Source of the DNA: Dichetophora obliterata
Taxonomy: Eukaryota; Arthropoda; Insecta; Diptera; Sciomyzidae
DNA: 64,000 bases
Assembly (NCBI GenBank): GCA_963920525.1
Contig: OY986438.1
Coordinates: forward strand, 185,796,388-185,860,387
Reading direction: 5' to 3'
A program made the position numbers and the translations under genes. The stretch's first letter is position 1. Every line of letters begins with the position of its first letter. The notes under the pieces are model-generated. The model saw only the letters and a list, made by a program, of their open reading frames with translations, had not been told where the DNA came from and made no database searches. Positions 32,713 through 43,500 of the stretch are shown one piece after another.

Positions 32713-33924
32713 TTTGTGAATTTTAAGGTTGCCAAAGTCCCAGTTCCTGGTTTTAAGGGGAAAAAAATAAAAAAAAACCGCCAAAATCAATCAATTCAAT
32801 TTTTTCAAATTTTCAATTTAAAAGATAGTTTTCGATATCTATACTATGATATTATAAAAAATGTAAGTGCAAATTTAATATTATTAGTTTTCTCCAAAAG
32901 TACAGGGCCGATTTTAATGAAAAATTTTTTAGATGTCATATTTTTGCACATTGACAGCACGATATAAGGGTATTTTCGTTACGAAATTTTAATAATAAGT
33001 ATGTGCAATTAAAGTGTTTTTTTTTAAAGAAATCCACCCAGCTGCCATGCATTGCTTAATCGTTTCCTTTTCACGCGGTTGTGCTGCGAGAGTTTCAATA
33101 AACTCCATGTTGCTCTTTTGCTTTTCTTTTTGTGCTCAGCTATCACAGCGCAACAAAGATATAGGCGAAAAGTGAAATTCATATAAATGCAGAGCGGATA
33201 AACAAAATAAAACAAAAGAATAAATGTTTTTATTTCGTTTGACATGTATTGTCTTAAGGAGATTGAAAATAACAAAAATGTGACCCACTAGTATTTTATA
33301 AAAAACAAACAATACCATTTGTTGCAAATTGAAATTGATTTAAGCGTAACTTTAATCTTAATTGGTTGTGTAAAATTACACATTTTCCTCCCATTCAAAA
33401 ATAATTTTAAAAAAGTATTAAGGCCATTTAGAATGAGAAACATATGTTTTTTAATTTTTTATGAATTTCTTGTGATAGATATGACAGCTCAAGACTATGC
33501 CATAACTATACATGATGCTGTTTTTGTAAATTTATCATTTATGGATTTTTTCGAGATTCTTTCGTAAAAATTCCCTAGTTCGATATTTTCGAAAAATTTC
33601 AATTCTATCTAAAAATTGGACAGCGGCTAGGTTCTTCAACGTAATTGCCTAATTTTTCTATTTATATTAGTCATTGTGTTTGAAAAACCGTTAGATTTCA
33701 TTGGAATATGTATTTTAATATTTGGTTTTTTGAGATTTTTTCTTTAATAACAAGGCAATAATGACATTTTCATGAAAAAGTTATCAATGGGGCACGTCTT
33801 ACAATTTTTCAATCGACTTCAAAAATTTTAGACTTTGGTTTTGGAGTCAATTTAAAAAAATAATTTTATTGAAACTAAAACATTTCAAATTTTTCTTTTC
33901 CCATACATTTTGGGGCCACTCTAA

Positions 33925-34990
33925 TGTGCATAGTGATTTGTTTAACCAGGGTCTCCACAGAGCCTAGTCCTTTGCACTTCCTGTAGCTGTCATCCGTGGT
34001 GATGCCCAACTTTCTCTCGTGGGCTGACTAGTGTCCTGCAATCTCTTCGCGGGAATGCCAAGATGAACAGAGTCCGTTTTTTGCATTGTGTATTGCACAT
34101 TATTTTCGAGATTCCACACAATATCGTATCTCTCTATCTAAAACTTACTGCTCGCGTGGCTTTTTTTGGGGTTCCTGTACAGTTCTTGTAGCAGAGTAGG
34201 TATGTGTTCTGCGTATTCTGATACCAGCCCAGTATCTTCCTTTGCCAGACCGTCTGCCATCTCATTCCTCTCATTGTCCTGGTGGCTAGAAACCCAGTAG
34301 ATACGGAAGCGCAAGGTACATCTCCAGCCAGCCAGGATATTTTTTGACTTAATGGTTAATGGATTTTATGGCCGTTTGGCTGTCGACTAAAATGTTAATA
34401 CAAGAGTGGTATGTGCCCATGCCGAGGGCTATCTCCGCGGCCTTCTTTATTTTTAATATGCTTATTTTAATATATGGGAGATGCTGAAGTGATTCGAAAG
34501 CTTGTATTGCTGCTTGCACAAAACACAGCCGAGCCTACCCCCGTAGCCATTTTTGAGCCATTTGTAAATATGTTGACCGTCCTCTGTAGCCCCGTTTTTC
34601 CGGATATTAGTTTTGTGTGTTATCCAGGGAGTTCATGCATAGGATAGTTTCAAGCGTTTTGGTTGGAGCTTATTTTAGCGCCCCCGTAATGCATAGTGCT
34701 GCCTGCCGCTGAGCTTTTTCCATGTTCTGTAACTACGTTGATTTATTCTCAACCAGTAACTACACAATAGTTTCATAGAGAAGAATAGGACAAACTACCG
34801 TTACATAAATCCAATGCATTTGAAAGGGAGAGAGACCCCAAGTGCTACAACTTCTTAGATGCGTATAGAGCAATGGTGGCTTTCTTAATCCTTTCTTCTA
34901 CATTGAGCTTACTTTCCAGGACGACTCCTAGATATTTCGTGTAAGTGTTTAGTTTACTCTGAAAAGCACCTATCTTTATGTGATAAAATA
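33925..34990 (-). pseudogene. LINE fragment: RNase H and C-terminal ORF2
   Basis: On the - strand, interrupted frames encode a non-LTR retrotransposon ORF2 tail. A segment preceding RNase H is followed by LVDSQTAIKSI (~34395-34360, catalytic Asp), then WVSSHQDNERNEMADGLAKE (~34305-34240, the HxDNExAD-type motif), then the region after RNase H down to ~33930. The upstream RT part of probably the same element lies at 38165-38830, displaced by an insertion. Decayed, inactive. Confidence 0.75.
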
Positions 34991-34999
34991 TTGATCTAT

Positions 35000-35300
35000 T
35001 TTCGATAATAGCAATTTTTCTCTATTTAAAATAAAATTTTCTTCAATCAGCTCTATCGGAAATAATTTTTCACGCGAAATCGAAAACGGTAATTTTCATT
35101 TTTAAGACAAAGCATAAGATTCTTTTAAAGATTTTTAATGCAAATTTGTTGATAAACCGTTGATGAACACATTTGCATTAAAAATTTTCAAAATGTTCTT
35201 GAGCCTTATCTTAAAAATGAAAACTCCCTTTTAAAATTTCGCTTGAAAAATTATTCCCGATAGGTCTGAATAAGAATAAATTTTCACATATTCGAAGAAA
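35000..35300. repeat. ~300-bp imperfect palindrome within the LINE gap
   Basis: TTTTCATTTTTAAGA, AATAATTTTTCACGCGAAAT and related blocks occur in inverted order around a centre near 35150 (TTTAATGCAAATTTGTTGAT / ATCAACGG...ATTTGCATTAAA). It looks like a small foldback element. Confidence 0.55.
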
Positions 35301-35352
35301 TATTTCTTCACTTGTGGGAAATGAAAATATTTCATATCTCTAATAATACTAA

Positions 35353-37233
35353 GGGCCACTTTCTCAATGTCCGGTTAGTCTAGCTCTTAACCAGGACTTA
35401 GCTAACCATACGATAGCTAAAAAATAATTTTGATTTCACCAGGTGCTGGTTAAGCAACTGTCGGTTAGATGACTAATTGTGAATTTTTGAGTTGTGAATA
35501 TGTAAAAACATCATATCAGCTGTCTCGTGTTTACATATTTTTTGATTTTGTGCTGCAAATCAGAGAACTGCACAAGCCTACTTGAAGTCTATTTCAAGCG
35601 CTTGCTTAAAATACAACTTCAAGCTAGCTTGAGCTTGATAATTTTGAATCAAGTATAGCTTGTAATTGAATATAAATATGCCCACGCACAGCTTGCAAGT
35701 ATTCTAGCTTACAAGCGAACGGCACGAAGTGTCAAGTAATGGAAAGCTTGATGCCTTCGGCAAAAGCTTGTAAGCCTCGCAAGTATCCAAATTATTGAAT
35801 TAAAGCAAGTATCCAAAAAATTCAATGAGCTTCTTTAGAGAAAGCTTAAGCGTAATAGGACTTTTAAGGATTCTGTGGACTCCGTGGTGTGAAGTTTTAG
35901 GGTAAATGATTTCGAAGATGCTGTCAAACTTTAAAATTTAAGATCGCGGATAGAAATGCCACCGAGATTTTTTTTATTTTTGCGAATTCTTGTAATTTTG
36001 AAATTCTGACAACGGATTTGATTTCGAATATATTGTCACAGTTTTAAAATTTAAGATGGAGGTTAGGGTTGCCACATAAATTTTTACCACAGTATTGCCA
36101 CCTAATAATATGTATTTTTAAAAGTTTTAAACATCATTTATCAGTGTTAAAGGGTCGCTGATTTCGAATTTAAGGTCAGAATTTTAAAATTCAAGATGGT
36201 GGATAGGATTGCCTTCTTAATTTTTTTTTTAGTTTTATAAATTCGGGGCTGGCAAAAATAAAATGGTACACCAAAAATGGGTCGCTGAATCCGAATCCGT
36301 TGTCAGAATTTCGAAATTATAAAATTTTGAAACAATAGGGCTGCCACCTAATTATATGTCTTTTCAATATTTTTAAACGTCATTTATCAGTGTTAAGGGG
36401 TCGCTGATTCCGAATTTAAGGTCAGAATTTTAAACTTCAAGATGGTGGATAGGGTTGCCATCTTAATTTTTTTAGTTTTATAAATTCGGGGCTGGAAAAT
36501 TTTAAAATTCTGACTTAAAATTCGAAATCAGCGACCCCTTAACACTGATAAATGACGTTTAAAACTCGTGAAAATATAAAAAATGAAAATTACTGACAAA
36601 TGACGTTTAAAACTATTGAAAAGACATATAATTAGGTGGCAACCCTATTATTTAAAAATTTAATAATTTTGAAATTCTGAAAACGGATTCGGATTCAGCG
36701 ACCCATTTTTGGTGTACCATTTTATTTTTGCCAGCCCCGAATTTATAAAACTATTAAAATTAATGTAGCAACCCTATCCACCATCTTGAATTTTAAAATT
36801 CGGACTTTAGATTCAAAATCAGCGACCCCTTAAGACTGATAAATGATGTTTAAAACTCTTAAAAATACATATTATTAGGTGACAATACTGTGGTATAAAT
36901 TTAGATGGCAACCCTAACCTCCATCTTAAATTTTAAAACTGTGACATTATATTCGAAATCAAATCCGTTGTCAGAATTTCAAAATTACAAGAATTCGCAA
37001 AAATAAAAAAAATCTAGGTGGCAACTCTATCCGCCATCTAATATTTTAAAGTTTGACAGCATCTTCGAAATCATTTACCCTAAAATGGCGCTAACCGAAA
37101 CCACAACTTGCCGTTAACTTAATCAGCACTTAACTGACAGTTCAACCTTAACCGAACATTGAGAAAGGGCTTCTTTTCTAAGTGCTGGTTAAAGTTCTGA
37201 TTAGTGCTTAACCGGACATTGAGAAAGCGGCCC
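35353..37233. mobile_element. 1.9-kb palindromic element with TAA duplication
   Basis: The ends are GGGCCACTTTCTCAATGTCC (35353) and, inverted, GGGCCGCTTTCTCAATGTCC (from 37233), each continuing GGTTA; TAA flanks both ends. The interior (about 35890-37087) is a long imperfect palindrome centred near 36490. Each arm holds 2-3 diverged subrepeats built from GGGTCGCTGATTCCGAATTT, AAGATGGTGGATAGG and GTTGCCACCTAA. No transposase is encoded. PIF/Harbinger-like by duplication and G/C-rich ends (inference). Confidence 0.8.
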
Positions 37234-37236
37234 TAA

Positions 37237-38160
37237 GTATTTTTCTCGCACTAAATAATTCTTATTTTTAGACAAAAATTTGTAGAAAATGAAAAATGTT
37301 CTCTGTAGCAGATAAACAATTCACTATGCGAAATATTTTCTTCAATAAAAACAAATCCTCAAACAAAAATAAAAAAGTCTTCTTCTCTAAAACTTTATAT
37401 ACATATATCTAATATTCAATAAGGTACGAAACAAATAGAAAGCGTCAGAGCGAGTGAATGATGTTGTGAAAAGCAAGTGTTGCATATTCTGCATACTATG
37501 ACAATTGTTCCATAAAAAGAATTTTTTATTTAAAGTAGCTACACAAAGCTATGTTGCTTTTTACCACTGGTTCTTTGGATGCATTGATAAAGTATTTTTC
37601 AGAAGAAATTGCTGGAATATTTATAAAGGCTTCCGAAAAACAATGCCACAACAATAATTCTACCTCTAACTCTTAACATTTTTTTAACTTATATTTTTAC
37701 AACCGAATCAAAATACCATATTAATATTTTTACTTTGCGTAGAACTGAGTTAAAACAAATGTTTTACATCAAGAGATTTTTAATCGTAATTGAAGATATA
37801 CTTCTCTGTTTTAGAAAAAAATGTACGCAATAAGGAAATGTATAGTACCAATATTAAGAAAATATATCTCTCTTTTGAAGAAAGTGTTCTTTTTGTGAGA
37901 AACTATGAACGCAATTTAAAGAAAAGATTTATTAAAATTAAATAAATATACCTCTGTTTTCGGGCAAAATTAATATTCTAAAGAAAACGGTTTAATCTGT
38001 TATAAAGAAATATTTTTCTGATAAAGAGAAGGTGTCTTTGCTCATGAGAAAATATTTCTCTTTTTCATGAAAGCTTTTTACCATTTTTAGGAAATTTTCG
38101 GTATCACATTTAGACAAAAGCATTTTTTCTAAAACTTTTCTAAAACTTTCTTAATACTTT
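37237..38160. other. AT-rich DNA inside the LINE gap
   Basis: No frame or clear repeat ends are recognised; repeated TTTCTTCTCTAAAA-like and AATATATCTCT-like stretches suggest a further decayed element. Confidence 0.35.
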
Positions 38161-38164
38161 TTTC

Positions 38165-38830
38165 TGGGTGTATAAGACGTATGTCGTTTACTTTTGGTGG
38201 TATCTCGTACCTTTTCGTGAACAGAAGTAGATTCGTTTTCTCTGCGTTAATGCTTAGACCGACTGAATTTGACCGTCTAAGTACCTCTTTGAGAGTGATT
38301 CTCCATTATGGAGCTTATTGTTGAAATATTTTTTCCCCACGTTAATCTATAAAATAAAATGTCATCTGCATAGGCTGTTATCTTCGGGGCTCTACCTTGA
38401 AAGTTTTTGTGTAGTCCCTTGACAACAAGATTTCATAGCAGGGGCGAGAGGACCCCTTACTTAGCTCGGAACCTTCTGCAATTTAGTAGATTGCCTGGCC
38501 ATAGGTTTATAGCTGGTGGCCATCTATTGCACTTAATCTGTTCAGGATTGCCACAGTTAATACATTGAAAGAAAAGCCCCAACTGTGTACTCTGTGTGGT
38601 GGAAGGATTTTTATATGGGTTGTACTAGGGAATGTAGTGCCGTTTTAATCAATTTTCCTTTCGTATCTGCGTGTTGATTGGCTGTTAACTGAATTGTATA
38701 ATATCTTAGAAGCAAGTCAACGAGTTTCTCGAGCATTTTGAGTACAAAGGAGGTTAGACTTATTATGGCTGCTCTTACTTGCTTTAAATATTAATACAAC
38801 CCTTGCCATAGGTCTTCAGGCCACAGGTAC
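38165..38830 (-). pseudogene. LINE fragment: reverse transcriptase palm
   Basis: On the - strand GVLSPLL*NLVVKGLHKNF is followed by ITAYADDILFYRLTWGK, the YADD catalytic box at ~38384-38361. The frame has stops and shifts. Orientation and order make it the upstream part of the LINE whose RNase H is at 33925-34990. Confidence 0.75.
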
Positions 38831-38869
38831 AGGCAAAGCATTTTAATTTCTATTTTTTACTAACGAAGG

Positions 38870-39095
38870 AGCAACTATTTTCTACGAACAAACGAATGAA
38901 CGAACGAATTTTTTTTTATAACCGATTGAACGAACAACTATTTTCTACGAAATAACGAACAAACATATTTTTTTTTACGAACGAACGAAAGAACAACATC
39001 TATTTTCTAAAAAGAAATGAACGAACAAATATTTATTTTGTTTCTCTACGAACGAAAGAACGAAAATAATAATTTTTTTTTTCTACAAACGAACG
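38870..39095. repeat. Degenerate tandem repeat of ACGAACGAACG / CTATTTTCTACGAA units
   Basis: About five ~40-50-bp units each combine (AACG)n with T-rich spacers, e.g. CAACTATTTTCTACGAA at ~38870 and ~38936. Confidence 0.65.
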
Positions 39096-39345
39096 TGGAA
39101 GGCTCTGGGTACAGATACATAAAAAATTATACACATTTTAAAAAACAAGCCTATTGTGTAGTAAGAATACTAAGGAATATAATCTAATTTTGAGGTTTTC
39201 GTTTACAAGGAGCTTACAAAGTGATGCACTCGTTAAAAATTAATTTTGCAAAACGCCCTGCCCTCTTCCGCTGCCAGGATGACTCAGAAGTAGCTACAAG
39301 ATTTGTTGTTAGTTTTTATATATGGTACAATGTTGGTGGCGATCG

Positions 39346-39420
39346 TGGCATACTGGCTATAGTGCGTGGCTTGTATGCTAAAGAACCGCAGTAGCCCAGA
39401 TTTAATTCCCATCTGAGACA
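39346..39420 (+). mobile_element. tRNA-like SINE head, second copy
   Basis: TGGCATACTGGCTATAGTGCG, then GCTAAAGAACCGCAGTAGC, then AATTCCCATCTGAGAC match the head at 2172-2092 (-) over ~75 bp. The B box is decayed (GATTTAATTCCC). The body that follows is not shared. Confidence 0.55.
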
Positions 39421-39832
39421 TAATGTTTTTCATAATAATATTGATATTGCTGTTCGGCCGCCAAGCAATTAATAACACGCACAATGTTAGTGATAAATGT
39501 TAAAGTTTCCTTTCGATATAGCCGGTATTTCGATATTTTATAATGACATAATAAATTTACAAAAATAATTGTTAATTTTTAACAAAAAAATTCTAAACTT
39601 GTGTGTTTTGCTTCAATTCTCAAAGCAAATGCGACTTAAAGACTTATATCTTGCGAAGTATTTATTGTATTTTTGATTTACCATTTCTGTTAAGACAAAT
39701 TTATTTATTGAGAACATTTTTTTTTTAACCTATTCGAATAGGAAAAAAATTCCTGTTACACGCATTATTTTATGATGAAACCTATAAATTCATGTCTTTT
39801 ATACATTTTTGTTTAATCTCTGTTTTCCACAG

Positions 39833-39894
39833 GCTATCCATACTACGGCGGATACTACGGCGGACACCACGGCTACCACGGACATTATTTCTAA
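39833..39894 (+). CDS. Secreted Tyr/Gly-rich protein, exon 2
   Basis: After a strong pyrimidine tract and acceptor (CTCTGTTTTCCACAG), the frame continues in phase with exon 1 to give SYPYYGGYYGGHHGYHGHYF and a TAA. Continuation of the same GYY repeat across a 9.3-kb gap, in phase, is compelling evidence for the splice. Exon 2 adds His residues, giving a Gly/His/Tyr C terminus, which could bind metal (speculative). AATAAA lies at 40046-40051. Confidence 0.88.
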
Positions 39895-40045
39895 TCTTTT
39901 CGCAGTATGCAACTCAATGTTTTTCATTGCTGCATTAACTACCAAATTTTTTATATGTTTAATATATTTATACATTAGTTTTTATGCTTGAAAAAGCACT
40001 TGTAATGCTTTTACTGAAATTAACTTTAAGAATGCCTTAACCAAA

Positions 40046-40051
40046 AATAAA
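40046..40051 (+). terminator. Poly(A) signal of the Tyr/Gly-rich gene
   Basis: First AATAAA after the stop; it gives a 3' UTR of roughly 170 nt. Confidence 0.6.
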
Positions 40052-40054
40052 CTT

Positions 40055-43000
40055 TTCGAATATGTTAAAAGAATTATTAGTAGAATTTTGAGAATTCCAT
40101 AAAAATATCGCTCGCTTTCTTTCACAACCTCACAACTCAAAAAATTTTAATATGCAGGAGTAGCATTTTATGTTTTAAACAGCTGTAGAAAATTGATTTA
40201 CCACTTCCAGAATGCGTTTATGACATAAAATATGCTAATATTATAAATATTTCTAAATACTTTAAAAAAATTAACACTTGGACAGTGACCCGGAATACAA
40301 ACAATTAGTTGATTAGAAATTAATAGAAATTAATAAGTCAGAAATTCTGCCTTCACGCGTAAAGTATATAAGATAGGACTTAAAAAATATGTGTTATTAA
40401 CCATATTTTAATTGATTTTTGGATTCAGATATTGTTTAAGAAAACGAGCGATAATTACATTATATACAGTATATAGTATAAAAATATTTGTATACAAATT
40501 TTTTGGGTTCATTTAAAAATATTTTAAATACCTTGGAGACAAATTCTATGAAATTTAAATTAATAAACAATACGTACAAAAATTATTTTTCAAAAAAAAA
40601 CTTTTTATAAAATTATTTTTAAACCATACTAGAGATGTCAGTTCAAATGTCAAAATATTTATACAATTTCTATCTCTTTAAGTAGAAAGAAAGAATTTCC
40701 TTTAATAAAAAACAGAAAATTACACAGGCTCATTGTGGGGGTAGGGTTTTTCGGGCCTTAAATCCATCCGTAGATTTCAAAGGAATACTAAAAGTCCATT
40801 AAAATCAACCAATAAAAATGTTTAAAATCCATTGGGACTTATTATAAAGAATGTTTTAAAAACAAAAACTTTTGGTGTCTAAAAATAAATTATAAAACTA
40901 CTTTTAGAAGCAAAACTAAAGCATTTGTAATACAATTTTTGAAAAATCTATTGAGCTATGCAATTTTTTTCGATTAAGGAAATTATTGGAAATATCAACT
41001 ATTTTATTAATTGTTAATTAATAAATAAAATGTAGTTAATTTTTTTGTAGCTGAATGAATTTTACTCAAAATTTTTTATTGATTCCATAATTTTTTTGTG
41101 GACAAAAAGAATTTTTAAACATTTTCCAACTACAATCGCATACTCAAGAACACATGTAAATTTATTTCGCAAAATCAATATAAATATCAATATACAAATA
41201 ATATCAATATTTTTTGTTCAAAATTGTAACTTTTAAATAGTGAAATTTTATTAATTGAAGTTTAAATTTTTTTTTTATATAATTAATAAAATCATATATA
41301 GTTTGTTTGTAAAGTTTAGATATTGGAAAATGTTTTGTAAATTTAAAACTAATAATTTTTTTAAATCCATACAATTTTTTAAAGCAATTATGTTGTTAAA
41401 TATATTTTAACATACAGTGTATTCAAATATAAACTGGATTGTTGTTATAAGTCAAAAAATGTTTACTAAAATTTTTATATCTATTTTATCTTCCTAAAAA
41501 ATCTATATTTGACTTAACTGGACAAAATATATTTATTCTGTAAGATTTTTCTCCTTACCAAAAATTAAAGTCCAATCGGACTAAAGTCTCTTTTTTGTAA
41601 ACCTCTTTTAAACACAAAAAATATGCTAAACGAAACAATGAGTTTTAAAAAATATGCTCGAGAGGGAATTTTTTTACTGATTGATTGTAAGTGCGAATAT
41701 GGATAGACCTTTAAGAAAAGTCTAAAGATTTTTCTATCGTTTTCTAAATCTATCCTTGGACAAGTTTTTACTCCGATAGTGCCTTCTTCTTCTTTTTCTT
41801 CGAAGTACTAATGGAGAGGGTACTTTAAAATAGTCAGTATTGCTTTAGCCTCATAATGTTAAAAAAAATATTCCGCCAAAAACCACAAAAAAATTATAAC
41901 TGAATAATAACTAAACATAACTTAAGTGTCTAAAAATTCCAAAATATTTTAATAAGTCACATTGAATATGACAAATGCAAAATATAATAGTTTGACTAAT
42001 AGTTATGACTCAAAAACTTCTAATAATCTAAAACACCAACACGCACAGTTAACGGGAAATACAAAACTGTCTTAATTGTCATGTTTACATGAAAAATAAC
42101 TGTGTGATCGCTTTAATTTTTATTCATTTTTATTCATTAAAATTGGAATTTTTTTTATCTCATGAAAAATATGATTAAAAACTGTTTTTGTTTGAGGGAT
42201 TTCAAAAAGTTCTAAATTGATATAATAGGGGTATCCTCTATGCTTAATATATGACGTTGCACGGTGCAAAAATAGATAATATGCAATCCGTAGACTGCCG
42301 CAACAACAAAATACAAGTAAAAAACAGTACAATATTTCCAATGGCGACAAAATTAAGTATAGTTTATGAAATACAGCTCTGTGTAATAAAATGCATACAG
42401 TTTTGTAATTAGTGTATCCTTAGTAATTTAGACTGTGCAACTAAAGGTAGGACTTTGTAATTTATTTTTAATAAATTTGTTAATGGTATTCACACATTTA
42501 AATATTAAAATAAGTGGATAAAGATATTACTCCACAAGCAAAAAGCAAGAGACAGCAGCCCAACAGAAAGTGAAAAGTGCAGCTTATGCTATAGTTCTTG
42601 CACGAAGAAAAAGATTTTGAGGCTACTCTTCAACCCCTGCCCTTTGAATCCTGTCTTTTGAACTGTTGATTTTACCATGCTATACTCGTGCACTCGATCA
42701 ATTTCAACATTTTAGTATAGGATTGTTATAATTCGTGCTCTAATGCAATTATGCTATACATAGAGAATGCGGATATTTATTTGAAAATGTTAAATGTATA
42801 TGTTTGAAAATGTTAAAAAGAGCAGAAAATAAATAGTCGCGTATTTTTTATTACGTATTCTTAGTACTTTTGTAGAAAAAATTATACTGATCTATATTTT
42901 CGTTAAGTTTAAATTTTTATTAATTTAATAGACTGTTTTCAAAACACTCATATAAATTATATGTTCTGCATCTAAATTATTTATATGTTAGTTATTTCTA

Positions 43001-43440
43001 TGCAATAATCATATGTTTGACAAATAGTTCACTATTTACATAAGAACGCTATTAAGTTCGTTGAGTTTGGAGCATATTTTAAAAGTTAATTATGAACAGG
43101 TTGTTGCTGTTTAGATACATATATCTATGTATGTATGTTTATCAGATTAGTTCTTAAGATTTGTTATAATTAATTTCAGAAACCTATTAAATTTTAATGT
43201 AAAGTTATTCCAGTGCTATCAAGTGAAAAATGGCTTCATACATAAATTATCTAAAGTTGAAGAAGCTACAGTTATTTAATATGTCCAATTTATATTCAGA
43301 GCGCATTAAATGCGATAAGTGTGAATTTATATACTTCATGAAATACCTTAATTTCGCATCACTGAAACATTTTACCTGCTGAAACCAGTTGAACATAAAA
43401 TTTTGGAAATTTTTATTGCTTGATTTTTAGAATAAATCAA
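40055..43440. other. Very AT-rich DNA downstream of the Tyr/Gly-rich gene, nothing recognised
   Basis: No coherent frame; 42120-42350 (-) has a hydrophobic start but no family or promoter. Confidence 0.5.
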
Positions 43441-43442
43441 AA

Positions 43443-43500
43443 CCGTAATAATTAAATTGATTGACTCTTAACATAGTTGTTGTTGTTGTTGTTACCTTCT
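43443..43500 (-). repeat. (AAC)n tail and GAGTCAATCA junction at LINE 3' end
   Basis: On the - strand the LINE ends AAAGAAGGTAACAACAAC...AACTATGTTAAGAGTCAATCA. This resembles AAGAAGGCAACAACAAC and CTCTGTATAGAGTCAATCA in the SINE-like core, so the two repeats may share a 3' module or one may have inserted into the other. Confidence 0.4.

Larger units (their letters stand above)
32102..33921. mobile_element. 1.8-kb inverted-repeat element with TAA duplication
   Basis: The ends are GAGCGGCCCGAAG at 32102 and, inverted, GAGTGGCCCCAAAATG from 33921; TAA flanks both (32099-32101, 33922-33924). Inner inverted similarity includes TTGAAGTCGATTGAAAAA with GACGTGCC (left ~32190-32220; right ~33796-33830) and ACTAATATAAA (32250 / 33664). 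No transposase of its own is recognised. It contains a mariner tail (32329-32555) and the SINE-like core (32617-32710), which inserted into it. Confidence 0.65.
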
